This document shows, in pieces, positions 24,153 through 33,800 of a DNA stretch of 48,281 bases (its first letter is position 1; each line of letters opens with the position of its first letter). The translations under genes and the position numbers were made by a program. The DNA is taken from contig VGWI01000011.1 of assembly GCA_016873655.1 (NCBI GenBank), positions 1-48,281 on the forward strand. The letters run 5' to 3'. This stretch comes from Lentisphaerota bacterium (lineage in GTDB: Bacteria > Verrucomicrobiota > Kiritimatiellia > UBA8416 > VGWI01). Below the pieces are notes generated by a model, which saw only the letters and a list, made by a program, of their open reading frames with translations, did no database searches and was not told the DNA's origin.

Positions 24153-25813
24153 GCGCGGCTTCGGCCATGATCCTGAAGCAGGTATGCAGCGCGAGGAACC
24201 GCTGGCGTTCGGCGCGCGAGCAGTCGCTGTTGAAGATCGCGGTTGTCCTCGGGTTCGGCGTCTGTCTCGAGGCGACGCTCTGGGCGGCGTTCCTTTCTTC
24301 CTTCCGCTTCCTTGATCGCATGGCGGGCATGGGCGTTCTCCTGTCGCAGCGCCTCTTCTCCCTCTTCTTCATGGGCGTTGGCGCGATGCTCGTGCTGTCG
24401 GGGATAGTCTCGGCCTTTGCGGTTACCTTCAGATCCGATGATGTCCCGTTCCTTCTCACGTCCCCGGTGCGCCTGCGCGCGATAGTCGCGGGTAAGTTCG
24501 TTGAAGCCGTCGGGGTGTCGTCCTGGGCGTTCGGCGTGTTCCTGGTGCCTTTTATCGGCGCGTACGCGATGTATGCAAAGGTCTCGCTCTGGTTTCTTCT
24601 TGCAGCCGTGGTGTTCTCGGTGCCTTTTCTCTTCCTCTGCTCGGGACTTGGTTGCCTGGCGATCTATCCGCTCGTGCGATGGGCGCCGCGCCGGAGGCTT
24701 GCCGCGGCGGTGGCGGTCTCGGCGCCTGTGATTGCCTTTGCGGCGGTTGCGCTGATCCCGCACGTCAAGGAGGCGATGGAGTCGGACAGCTTTTCCCTCC
24801 AGCAGCTTGTTCCCGGCATCCGCCTGGCCTCGTCACCGCTTTTGCCGAGCTGGTGGACTTCGGAAGGGATGCTCTGCTTCACGCGCGGCGACTGGGGCAG
24901 GGGCTCGTTGCTGTGGGGCATGCTGGCGAGCACGGCGGCGATGGTCTATCTGGCCGTTGACGCGGTGGGCGGCAGGCTGTTCTACAGTTCGTGGCTGCGG
25001 GTCGCGGATTCCAGCGGAGGGGGCAGGCGCCCGGCCGTGATGCTGGGCAAGGTCGCGCGCCTGCTGAGGTGGCTTCGGGCGGATACACGCGGGCTGGTGA
25101 TGAAGGATATGCGCGTGTTCCTGCGGGATCCGGTGCAATGGAGTCAGGCTGCGGTGTTCTTCGGCCTGCTCGCCCTGTACTTCGGAAACATAAGGACCCT
25201 GAACTACGACGAGTTGCCCGGGCACTGGCCGAATACAATCGCGTTCCTGAACGTTTTCAGCATCTGCTCGGTCATGACCTCGCTCGGGTCCCGCTTCGTC
25301 TATCCTCAGCTCAGCCTGGAAGGGCAGGGGTACTGGGTGCTGGGGCTTTCCCCGACATCCGCCCGGCGCATAGTCCTTACGAAGTTCGCGCTGCCGGCGG
25401 TCTGGCTGACGCTTGCGGACGTGGGGCTTATATGGCTTTCGAGCACGATGCTCGGGAATCCGCCCCTTACCCGCATCGTGGCGGCTGTTGTTGTCGCATG
25501 TGTTGCGATAGGCATCAGCGCCGTGTCCACGGGGCTTGGCGCGATATTCATGGACCTGAAACAGAACAGTCCTGCGGCGATAGTCTCCGGGTTCGGCGGC
25601 ACTCTCAATCTAGTCGTGAGCCTTGCGTTCATGATGGCCGCGATCGGCCCTTTCGCGGTCGGCTTTCACCTGAACGCCATCGAGAAACTTGACGGCGCAT
25701 CACTGGCGAGATGGCTCGTCGTGTGTTTTGCGTGGCTGGGTGTCCTTACGGCGTTTGTTTCCGCCGTTCCCCTTGCCATGGGTGTGAAGGCAATGCTCCG
25801 GCGCGATTTCTGA
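24149..25813 (+). CDS. ABC transporter permease, ABC-2-like, 554 aa
   Basis: From GTG 24149, which overlaps the stop of the ATPase gene (GTGA), the product is 554 residues with about twelve hydrophobic helices in two halves: helices between residues 30-215 and again 330-550. The half boundary holds a soluble stretch (about 235-320) with VMKDMRVFLRDPVQW, a signature also seen in the long ABC-2 permeases. The pattern matches exporters that work with the preceding ATPase. Substrate is unknown. Context with peptidoglycan-active genes suggests an envelope role. It ends 23 bases from the convergent sugar permease. Confidence 0.87.
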   Translation: MSAASAMILKQVCSARNRWRSAREQSLLKIAVVLGFGVCLEATLWAAFLSSFRFLDRMAGMGVLLSQRLFSLFFMGVGAMLVLSGIVSAFAVTFRSDDVPFLLTSPVRLRAIVAGKFVEAVGVSSWAFGVFLVPFIGAYAMYAKVSLWFLLAAVVFSVPFLFLCSGLGCLAIYPLVRWAPRRRLAAAVAVSAPVIAFAAVALIPHVKEAMESDSFSLQQLVPGIRLASSPLLPSWWTSEGMLCFTRGDWGRGSLLWGMLASTAAMVYLAVDAVGGRLFYSSWLRVADSSGGGRRPAVMLGKVARLLRWLRADTRGLVMKDMRVFLRDPVQWSQAAVFFGLLALYFGNIRTLNYDELPGHWPNTIAFLNVFSICSVMTSLGSRFVYPQLSLEGQGYWVLGLSPTSARRIVLTKFALPAVWLTLADVGLIWLSSTMLGNPPLTRIVAAVVVACVAIGISAVSTGLGAIFMDLKQNSPAAIVSGFGGTLNLVVSLAFMMAAIGPFAVGFHLNAIEKLDGASLARWLVVCFAWLGVLTAFVSAVPLAMGVKAMLRRDF

Positions 25814-25836
25814 TAACAGGGTCAGATAACAGTGCG

Positions 25837-26796
25837 CTAGAGCCGTTTCTGTCTCAGGCGGTCAAGCGCAACGGCTGCGACTATGATTGTTCCCGTGACC
25901 ATTTCCTGAACCCAGTTGGGCAGGCCCATCTGGGCACATCCGCTTCTGATGACAGTCATGATGAGCGCGCCGATGATGGTTCCCGCGATTGAGCCCTCGC
26001 CGCCGGAGAGGCTGCCGCCGCCGATAACAACAGCCGCGATAACATCCAGTTCCTTGCCCATCGCCACGGTGGGATCGCCGACCGTCAACCGCGAGAACTG
26101 CATCAGCCCAGCCAGCCCTGCGAAAAGACCGTTCAGCGTGTAAACAATGAGCTTCACTTCATCAACGCGTATTCCGCACAGGCGCGCCGTCAGCGGGTTG
26201 GACCCCACAGCGGTAACGTGTCTGCCGAATATCGTCTTGCGCAGGAGCACGGCAACGGCGACGGCCATCACAAGCGTGATCCACACGCCGGCGGGCCAGT
26301 GCCATGTTCCCCCGGACGCCAGGAGGCCGTTGAGGAAGGTTATCGGCGCGTCAATTTTCTGCTCGGCGGCTATGCCTTTCGCCGCGCCCCTGACCAGAAG
26401 CATCATCCCGAGCGTGACGATGAAAGCTGCCATGCGCAGCCGTGTTATAAGGAAGCCGGTCATCACCCCGACCAGCGCTCCTGTCGCAACGCCGCCGACG
26501 GCGGCGACAAGGGGGGACGCGCTGCCGCGGTCGAGGAGCCATGCTGTGACGACGGTGGACAGCGCGATAACCGAGCCCACCGACAGGTCGATGCCGCCGG
26601 AGACGATGACGAGTGTCATCCCCAGGGCGGCCATGACCACGATCGTGGACTGCCTTGCCATCGTCTGGATGTTTGCCGCCGTGGAGAAGCTCGACGGCGC
26701 GATGGCCACGAAGAGCAGGTACACCGCAACCAGACCCAGCAGGGGGCCGGCGGCGGAGGAAAGGGATCGGAACCTGTTTTCGCTTCTGGCGTTCAC
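25837..26796 (-). CDS. Ribose/xylose-type sugar ABC transporter permease
   Basis: A 319-residue permease of the RbsC/XylH/AraH group with eight to ten helices. Markers include VVMAALGMTLVIVSGGIDLSVGS (about 52-74), FIVTLGMM, GIRVDEVKLIVYTLNGLFAGLAG and the loop GGGSLSGGEGSIAGTIIGAL at about 270-289, all typical of the BPD_transp_2 family. It brings a monosaccharide or related compound across the inner membrane. The start overlaps the end of the ATPase gene by four bases. The substrate cannot be told from the sequence. Confidence 0.93.
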   Translation of the reverse strand: MNARSENRFRSLSSAAGPLLGLVAVYLLFVAIAPSSFSTAANIQTMARQSTIVVMAALGMTLVIVSGGIDLSVGSVIALSTVVTAWLLDRGSASPLVAAVGGVATGALVGVMTGFLITRLRMAAFIVTLGMMLLVRGAAKGIAAEQKIDAPITFLNGLLASGGTWHWPAGVWITLVMAVAVAVLLRKTIFGRHVTAVGSNPLTARLCGIRVDEVKLIVYTLNGLFAGLAGLMQFSRLTVGDPTVAMGKELDVIAAVVIGGGSLSGGEGSIAGTIIGALIMTVIRSGCAQMGLPNWVQEMVTGTIIVAAVALDRLRQKRL

Positions 26797-28340
26797 GCTG
26801 CCTCCTGTCCGGTTGCCGCCATCATGAGCCCGTGCTCAGTCCATTCCGAGGCGGCGCGGGCCGGGTATAGTTCGCCTCGCTTCATGACTGCGATCCTGTC
26901 GCAAACGGCAAGGAGTTCCGGGAAGTGACTGCTGACAAGAAGAACCGAGCGGGGGGAGCGGCTGCCGGCCGGATCGCCCTCGGCCATGGAGGCAATCAGG
27001 CGGTAAACCTCCGCCTTGCTCGCAACATCGATCCCGCGGGTGGGTTCATCGAGGAGGAGCACATCAACGTCATGGTGGAGAAGGCGGGCGAGTGCGACCT
27101 TCTGCTGGTTGCCGCCGGAGAGACGGTGAACATTCTGAAGAGGGCCGGCGCAACGGATTCGCAGCGCGTCTATCCACTTCTGCGTTGTGGCATTCTGGCT
27201 GCGGGAGGATATGAACCCGGCAAACCCGAACCCCTTCAGCCTGGAAAGGGTCATGTTGTCGGCAACCGACATCGCGGCCGCGAGCCCTTCGCCCTTCCTG
27301 TCTTCGCTCAGAAGCCCTACACCGTGGTTCAGCATTTCAGATGGCGAGGCGCCCACCGAGTACGCGCCCACCCGCACGTCGCCGCGGACAACGGGATCCA
27401 GCGCGAAGATCGCCCTCAGAAGTTCGGTGCGGCCTGAACCGAGAAGACCGGCTATGCCGAGGATTTCGCCCCGGCGCAGCGCCAGATCGGCCAGTCTCAA
27501 ACGCTTGCCTGCCGCGAGCCCGTCAACGGTGAGGACAATGTCGCCGGGCTTGCCGTGTGTACGTCTCGACAGCATCGCATCGGATCGGCGGCCGACCAGC
27601 ATGGCCGCGAGATCCTCAACGGAAACGCCGTCCAGCTTTCCCGACCCGGCCACCCGCCCGTCACGGAGCGCGGTGAACGTGTGGCACAGTCCGGTCACCT
27701 CTTCGAGAAAGTGCGATATGTAGACGACGGCGCATCCCTGCCGCGCGAGGCGGCGGAGAACGGAGAACAGCGCGCGCGAGTCGTCACCCGACAGGCCGCT
27801 GGTGGGTTCGTCAAGAACGATGACCCTGCATCCCGTCGAAAGTGCCCGGGCTATCTCCACGACCTGTCGCTCCGCCGCGGACAGATGCCGTACCTGCTGG
27901 GTTGTTCGCATGTCCCGGTGTCCGAGCTGGTCCAGCGCGGCCTGCGCCCTGCGGCGCATTGCCTCAGTGTCGACGAACCCGAACCGGCCGGGCTCCATTC
28001 CGAGGCATATGTTCTCCTCGACGGTCATGTGGTCCGCGAGGGAAAGTTCCTGGTAGATAACCGCTACGCCGGCCTTGCGGGCGTCGTGAGGAGATGCCGG
28101 CCTGTACGGACGGCCGTCGAACACCATCGTGCCCTCATCGTGTTTCCCGGCTCCGGCGAGTATCGAGACGAGAGTGCTCTTTCCCGCGCCGTTTTCGCCG
28201 ATGAGAGCGCGGATCTCGCCCGGACGCACCGAGAAGTCGACGCCATCGAGCGCGGTTGTCGCTCCGAAGCGTTTTGTCATGCCGGTCATGACGAAGACCG
28301 GCATTGCGGACGGTTCGCGCGGATTGTTCACTTGAGCCAT
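26793..28340 (-). CDS. Ribose-type sugar ABC transporter ATPase (two nucleotide-binding domains)
   Basis: A 515-residue RbsA/MglA-type protein. The first domain has Walker A GENGAGKST (about 48-56), signature LSAAERQVVEIARAL and Walker B VIVLDEPTSGL. The second has the degenerate GLLGSGRTELLRAI expected in this family, signature LSGGNQQKVALARLL and VLLLDEPTRGID. The start at ATG 28340 overlaps the binding-protein gene by 13 bases; ATG 28304 (MPVFVMTGMTKRFG) is an alternative that would avoid most of the overlap. It forms an operon with the permease and binding protein. Confidence 0.93.
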   Translation of the reverse strand: MAQVNNPREPSAMPVFVMTGMTKRFGATTALDGVDFSVRPGEIRALIGENGAGKSTLVSILAGAGKHDEGTMVFDGRPYRPASPHDARKAGVAVIYQELSLADHMTVEENICLGMEPGRFGFVDTEAMRRRAQAALDQLGHRDMRTTQQVRHLSAAERQVVEIARALSTGCRVIVLDEPTSGLSGDDSRALFSVLRRLARQGCAVVYISHFLEEVTGLCHTFTALRDGRVAGSGKLDGVSVEDLAAMLVGRRSDAMLSRRTHGKPGDIVLTVDGLAAGKRLRLADLALRRGEILGIAGLLGSGRTELLRAIFALDPVVRGDVRVGAYSVGASPSEMLNHGVGLLSEDRKGEGLAAAMSVADNMTLSRLKGFGFAGFISSRSQNATTQKWIDALRIRCAGPLQNVHRLSGGNQQKVALARLLHHDVDVLLLDEPTRGIDVASKAEVYRLIASMAEGDPAGSRSPRSVLLVSSHFPELLAVCDRIAVMKRGELYPARAASEWTEHGLMMAATGQEAA

Positions 28341-29332
28341 GCGGAGAAGTCAGGTTTCAACAAGGCTGCAACAGCCGCGTCGTTCATGTTCTCCGGAGTG
28401 GCCACTGTCGAGCCGGTGTCAATTCTGCGGTCAACCTTCTCTCCACGAAGATGTGCAGCCAGCGTCTTCACACCCATGTAACCCATGTTCATCGGGTCCT
28501 GAAGCACAAGACCGTGTATATGCCCGGCCGAGAGAGCCTGGACAAGTTTCTCCGAGCTGTCGAACCCGACAAAGCTGACCTTGCCGGCCAGTCCGGCATC
28601 CTGGAGCGCCCTCAGCATTCCGAATGTGGTGGATTCGTTCGGGCAGAATATCCCCTGGACGGTCAGCCCCCCGGCAGTCTTAAACGGCGCAAGCAGGTTC
28701 TCAGACGCGCGGTACGCCGACTCCGTCGTCGCGCCGCCATACTGGTTGGCGCTGACGACTTCGATGCCGGGATGCTCCGCCATGGCGTCAAGGAAGCCTT
28801 GCTCCCTGTTCATGGTGCTGGCGGAGCCCTCGGCGTAGCGCAGCATGATCACCTTGCCTTCGCCTCCGATCAGTTCCGCGAGCCGCTTCCCGCCGGCGTA
28901 TCCGCCGGCCCTGTTGTCGGTGGCGACGAAGCTTACGTAGTCATCGCTCTTCAGGTCCGAGTCGATGATGACGACCGGTATGCCGGCCTTCGTCGCCGAC
29001 GCCACGGGCATCCTGAGCGCCATGTCGTCAAGCGGCGCGAGCACAATGCCGGCCGCGCCGCGGCCGATCATGTTTTCGACCACCTCGATCTGCGCGTCCC
29101 GGTCATCCTCCTTCAGAGGCCCTTTCCAGACGATCTCCACTCCGATCTCACGTGCCGCCTTGACGGCGCCAGCGTGTATGGATTTCCAGAATTCGTGAGT
29201 AGTCCCCTTTGGGATTACGGCAATTACCGGAAGAGCGCTGCCGGTTTCGGAGCCGGCGGGCGGCGACTTGCCGCAGGAAGTGATGCTTGCGGCAACTGCC
29301 GCGACGAGGAGATGGACGAGAAGTCTGCGCAT
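28328..29332 (-). CDS. Sugar-binding lipoprotein, RbsB type
   Basis: A 334-residue periplasmic binding protein of the type I fold. Residues 1-20 are a lipoprotein signal ending in the lipobox SITSC, so Cys20 is probably lipidated. The mature part begins VIAVIPKGTTHEFWKSI (about 36), then GAAGIVLAPLDD, GIPVVIIDSDLKSDDYVSFVATDN (about 115-140), and LTVQGIFCPNESTTFGML, as in RbsB and related ribose, galactose and autoinducer-2 binders. It hands its ligand to the transporter encoded downstream. Ligand identity is open. Confidence 0.92.
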   Translation of the reverse strand: MRRLLVHLLVAAVAASITSCGKSPPAGSETGSALPVIAVIPKGTTHEFWKSIHAGAVKAAREIGVEIVWKGPLKEDDRDAQIEVVENMIGRGAAGIVLAPLDDMALRMPVASATKAGIPVVIIDSDLKSDDYVSFVATDNRAGGYAGGKRLAELIGGEGKVIMLRYAEGSASTMNREQGFLDAMAEHPGIEVVSANQYGGATTESAYRASENLLAPFKTAGGLTVQGIFCPNESTTFGMLRALQDAGLAGKVSFVGFDSSEKLVQALSAGHIHGLVLQDPMNMGYMGVKTLAAHLRGEKVDRRIDTGSTVATPENMNDAAVAALLKPDFSAWLK

Positions 29333-29354
29333 GCCGGTCTCCTTGTATCCGTTC

Positions 29355-29380
29355 GGCGACGGCCGCCAACGGCCGTCGCC
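29355..29380. terminator. Perfect 11-bp hairpin between serC and the sugar transporter operon
   Basis: Arms GGCGACGGCCG (29355-29365) and CGGCCGTCGCC (29370-29380) are fully complementary with a 4-base loop. The hairpin follows serC, which is read leftwards, and precedes the binding-protein start by 23 bases. There is no T-run after it in the direction of transcription, so it may be a terminator without a tract, an attenuator or an mRNA-stabilising hairpin. Confidence 0.5.
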
Positions 29381-29413
29381 GGCGTCCTGATCAACACTCC
29401 CATGCGGGCGGTG

Positions 29414-30490
29414 TCAGCCGTTCCTGCTTTCGAAATCCTTCATGAACCCGACGAGCGCGTCAACGCCCTCCATCGGGAACGCGTTATAAATCGAAGCCCG
29501 CAGGCCTCCGACAGACCGGTGGCCCTTAAGTCCGTTGAGGCCCGCCTTCGTGGACTCCTTCACGAACTTCTCCTCCAGTTCCTCGGTGGGAAGGCGGAAC
29601 GTCACGTTCATGTCGGAGCGGAACTCGGGCAGCGCAGTGCCCCGGTAGAACCCGGTGGCGTCGATTGCCGCGTAAACCTTGGCGGCTTTTTCCCGGTTCG
29701 TCCTGCAGACGTTCTCCAGTCCCTGCTTTTTCAGCCACCGTGTCACGAGTGTGATGATATACACCGAGAAGCAGGGCGGGGTGTTATACAGCGAATTCTC
29801 CTCGATATGGGTGGAGTACTTGAGCATTGTCGGGATGCCGGCCGGCGCCCTGCCGGCGAGGTCCTTGCGAATCGCCACGACGGCGACGCCGGACGGCCCG
29901 AGGTTCTTCTGCGCCCCGGCGTAGATCATCGCGAAATCGGTTGCGTTGAACGGACGCGAGAGTATGTCCGACGACATGTCCGCGATCAGCGGCGCCGATG
30001 TCTTCGGGAATTCCTTCCACTGCGCGCCGGAGATGGTCTCGTTCGATGTGATGTGAACGTACGCCGCGCCGTCCGTCAGCTTCAGTTCCGCGAGCCTGGG
30101 GACGCGGGTGGGTATTTCCTTGCCGCAGTCGGCTGCGACAGCCGTTTTGCCGATGAGCTTGGCTTCCTTCAGGGCCTTGCCTGCCCAGTATCCGGAGTTG
30201 ATGTAGTCGGCGGTGGCGCCGGGCCCAAGAAGGTTCATCGGGATCATCGCGAACTGCAGGCTTGCGCCGCCCTGGATGAACAGGATCGAGTAGTCATCCC
30301 CGAGCCCGAGCAATTCGCGCAAGTTCGAGATCGCCTCGTTGTGAATCGCGTCATACGCCTTGCCGCGGTGACTGCTTTCGATGATGGACATGCCAGTCTT
30401 GTTGAAGTCCACCATCTCACGGCCGGCTTCTTCGAGAACCTCAAGCGGCAGCATCGCGGGGCCTGAACAGAAGTTGTAAACGCGCGCCAT
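29414..30490 (-). CDS. serC: Phosphoserine aminotransferase
   Basis: SerC converts 3-phosphohydroxypyruvate to phosphoserine in serine synthesis, using pyridoxal phosphate. The 358-residue protein opens VYNFCSGPAMLPLEVLEEA, has GGASLQFAMIPMNLL at about 74-88, DMSSDILSRP at 171-180 and the cofactor lysine Lys195 in YAGAQKNLGPSG. HRSVGGLRASIYNAFP near the C-terminus is the usual SerC tail. Length is standard. A good ribosome site, AGAGGAA, lies just upstream, and a promoter is at 30572-30600. serA and serB are not in the window. Confidence 0.95.
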   Translation of the reverse strand: MARVYNFCSGPAMLPLEVLEEAGREMVDFNKTGMSIIESSHRGKAYDAIHNEAISNLRELLGLGDDYSILFIQGGASLQFAMIPMNLLGPGATADYINSGYWAGKALKEAKLIGKTAVAADCGKEIPTRVPRLAELKLTDGAAYVHITSNETISGAQWKEFPKTSAPLIADMSSDILSRPFNATDFAMIYAGAQKNLGPSGVAVVAIRKDLAGRAPAGIPTMLKYSTHIEENSLYNTPPCFSVYIITLVTRWLKKQGLENVCRTNREKAAKVYAAIDATGFYRGTALPEFRSDMNVTFRLPTEELEEKFVKESTKAGLNGLKGHRSVGGLRASIYNAFPMEGVDALVGFMKDFESRNG

Positions 30491-30814
30491 TGGTCAGTTC
30501 CTCTCTTCTGTGCCTTCCGCGCAACCCGGCCGAATCAGGACCTGACACGGCTGGCGGAAAGGTGTGGGCAGACTCTAGTAGGTGGACCGCTCTGCGTCAA
30601 CCTCGTGCCAAGTGAAACGTGAAACAGTGCGGAACCCGGGGATTGGGACCGCGATCTTGATACGCGGCGCCGGCAAGGGGAACGAGGCGCTCTATGGGTG
30701 ACTGGATGCCAAGGCGGCCGCCGTCAACCGGCACGGGCTGCTGGCCGCGCCGGTACTGTCGTGGGGGAGGGGGCCGGGGCAACCCCGAGCCCCGTCTCTT
30801 CCGCCTTCATCCCT
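30491..30814. other. Gene-free interval between serC and the protease gene
   Basis: This 324-base gap holds the serC leader and promoter and, towards the protease end, a GC-rich hairpin at 30770-30793 (arms GGGGC and CGGGG pairing with CCCCG and GCCCC, a 3-base loop, one bulged A). The hairpin may stop transcription of the protease gene, which is read leftwards into the gap, but no T-run follows it. I see no coding remnant that I can name. Confidence 0.5.
30572..30600 (-). promoter_or_regulatory. Sigma70-type promoter of serC
   Basis: On the minus strand TTGACG (30600-30595) and TAGAGT (30577-30572) are separated by 17 bases. The predicted transcript start is near 30565, about 75 bases upstream of the serC ATG, leaving a leader with no other obvious element. 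Confidence 0.6.
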
Positions 30815-33800
30815 TCACTCCACCTTCACCCGATAGAACCTCTGCTCCACACTCTCCACGTTGTCCGTGTGCACGTTTTCCGGCGGCGTGGCCTGGATGT
30901 TCGTGCCGAGAATCAGGGTGAAACCTTCCAACAGGTTCGTCGCCGCCTGCAGGGTGTAGAACTTGTTGGATACGCTCTGCCAGCGCACTAGGAACTCGCC
31001 CGGAACCCCGACAACGGAGACTCCCATGAAACCGAGATAGGAAGTGTCGTCATCCGGATGGGTTCCGGCCAGGTACTCATGGAGGTTGCTCATTCCGTCG
31101 CCGTCGGAATCGGCGCCGTCGGCGCGGATCTCGCCGAAATAGCCCAGGTACCACTCGTCGGGAACGATGTTGCCCGCGCCGGGGAAACCGGCGGGTCGGG
31201 CGAGGCCCACGTACAGGTCGTCCAAGACCGCGCCAGATCCTTCGAACGACAGACAGGTGGGCCGGGTCTGCGGCGAGGCAAACCCGAGATTCTCCGCCAC
31301 GGCCGTGCCGTCGAGATACAGCGCCCACGTCTGCGAGGCGTAATCCACCCGCGCCGTCAGCCGCGCCCATGTGCCGGCCGTGCGGGGAGTGTGGTTCGTC
31401 AGCACGACCCATTCGGCGCCTGTCGGGCACGCGCCGTCGCACACCGTCAGCCGGCCGTCGTTGTTGAAAAGCATGGCCACGGCGGCGTCGGGCACGCTGT
31501 CGGGGACCGTCGCGCCAGCCACCTTCTGCCGCAGGTCCAGCCAGACCACCGTTAGCGGCGCGCCGGTGAACACCTGGCTTACGGCCGTTGTCTTGGTCCC
31601 CGTATTCGCGATCTTCAGCGCGCGGACGCCTTCGAAGACGTCGTCCGTCTGCACGAGCGCGGCGTTGGCCGGAACGGCCACCCACTTGTTCTGGCCGTTC
31701 AACTCGCCCAGAGTCACGGTGTCCGACTCGAACCGCTCGACAAACGGCAGCGCGCTCACCTGTTCGGCCACATTGGTGGCGCGGCCAAGTCGAACTTCCA
31801 CGGCGTCGGGCAGCCCGTCGCCGTCGGTGTCTACCGGGGGCGGCACGTCGTTTTCTACCTCCGTCGCCGTGACCATGACGTCCGCCAGTTCGTCCGCCGT
31901 GCAGGTGATGGTGGCGCTGCCCCTGTCGGTATCGTCGTCCTCGGCCGCGGCCAGTGTCACGGTCTGCCAGGTATTCCAATTCCCCGTGGTGAAGGTCAGG
32001 CTCGCGCCGGACTGAACGGTGATATCCCCATCGCCGCCGCTGTGAACTACGGTGACCGTCACGTCGTTGGTGGGCGCGGCCGCAAGCTTCAACCGGAACG
32101 CGGCTGTGCCGCCTTCGGGCAGCGGCCAGGAGCTCAGCGGCAGGCCCGTGAACACGTCGAATTGCGTCACGCGCCGTTGGTCGGCGTCCACCACCCACAG
32201 CGAACCGCCGCCAAACACCACGCCGTCGGGCTGGATTCCCGAAACGGCCGCGGCCTGCGTCCGTTTCAACACGCGGGTAACGTCGGCATCCACGGCGAAG
32301 ATCGCCTTATCGTCGTAATCCGCGAGCCACAGGTTCTGGCCGTCCCAATCCAGTCCCCACGGGTTGAGCGTTGCCACACGCGTTTCGGTGCCCAACAGAA
32401 CCGTGCCGCTGGCCGCGTCCAGTTTCCACAGCTTGGCGGGCAGCCACAAGTCGGTCACCCAGAGGACGTTGCCATCGAACGCGAGGCCGACCGGCGACCT
32501 GATGCTGGACGACAGGGAAAGCTGCCGGAGCACCTGCCCGGCATTCGGGCTGACGCCGTCGGTCGCGTGCCACAGGCGCCAGACCAGGGCTTCGGCGCCC
32601 GGGTTGCCGAGCGTCAGCGTCCGGGTCAGCGTCTGCCCGAGGACGCCGGTCACCTCGATGGCCGCCGGCACGGGCGCGGCGCTCGCGTCGGGGCGTGTCA
32701 GGGCAAAGTCCTCCGTGAGGGTTCCCGGCGGCACGGTCACGGTGTGCAGCGCCGAATTGACATAGCCCGCCATCCACACCCCCACCTTCTCGCGCATGGA
32801 ATGGGCGCAGATCATCGCCAATTCGTAATAACCGGCGGCGTCGGTGGCCGTGGACCCGAAGAGGCCGCCGCCGTCTTCGACGGCATAGCCGGCCGGCAGG
32901 CTTTCCACCGCCGCCCCGGCGAGCGGCTGACCCGTCCGGGCATCGGTCACGTGGCCGGCCACCTTGACCGTCGTGAAGGCAAAGTCCAGGTCGGTGCGGC
33001 TCGGCGCCACGGTCACCACGACGGGCACGCTGAACGCGGCACTCAAGTTGCCGGCGCCCGGATAATTCAACCGTGCGTACAGCGTGTAGGTCCCATCAAT
33101 CACGTCGCAACGGTAATGGCCCAGGGCGTCCGTGTAAAAATAGGCTGCGGGCATGGGCCCGTTGTAGCACCTGACCTGAACGCCCGCAGCCGGCGCACCG
33201 TCCAGGGTGATCGTGCCCGCGATCTGGTACCAGGAAACGACCGTGAAGTTGATTTGGTCGGTCCAGGTGCGGCCGGCCGCGTCGGTGACGGTCAAGGCCA
33301 GCGTCACCTCATGCGGCGTGGGGCAGGTGGGCGCGATCTTCAGGCGGAAGGGGCCCGCCGCCTGCCGCTCGCTCAGGCCAGGAATGTCCCCGAAGGCCGC
33401 AGCGCCCGCCAGAACGGTCACCTGCGGATCGGTGGTGGCGAGCGTGGCGTTGACGTTCGTCACTCCTTCGAGGCCGCCATTGACCAGCGTCACGGTCACG
33501 TCCAGGGTCTCGCCCGGAGTGAAGGTCCCGTCGCCGTCCCCGCCGGCGGCATCGCTGAGGACTGCCCGCCAAACGCGCAGGATCGGCACCGGCGAGATCG
33601 TCATCGCCTTGGAGGCATTTAGCCGCGCGCCGGTGACGCACTTGCCCTTCAGCGCCGGGATCCGGTCGGTCTGGATCAGCAGTTGCGCCTTGAGTTGAGC
33701 GGCCGTCAACTCCGGATGCTCCGCCGCCAGCAGGGCGCAGGCCCCGGCGACGTGCGGCGTGGCCATCGAGGTGCCGCTGATCGCGTAGTAGTGCGTCGGC

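Noticed and set aside
28304-30466. Plus-strand open frame of 720 codons
   Set aside because: Antisense to rbsB-like and serC genes, both of which have full family motifs.
32042-33622. Plus-strand open frame of 526 codons
   Set aside because: Antisense to the protease-type gene, which has clear domains on the other strand.
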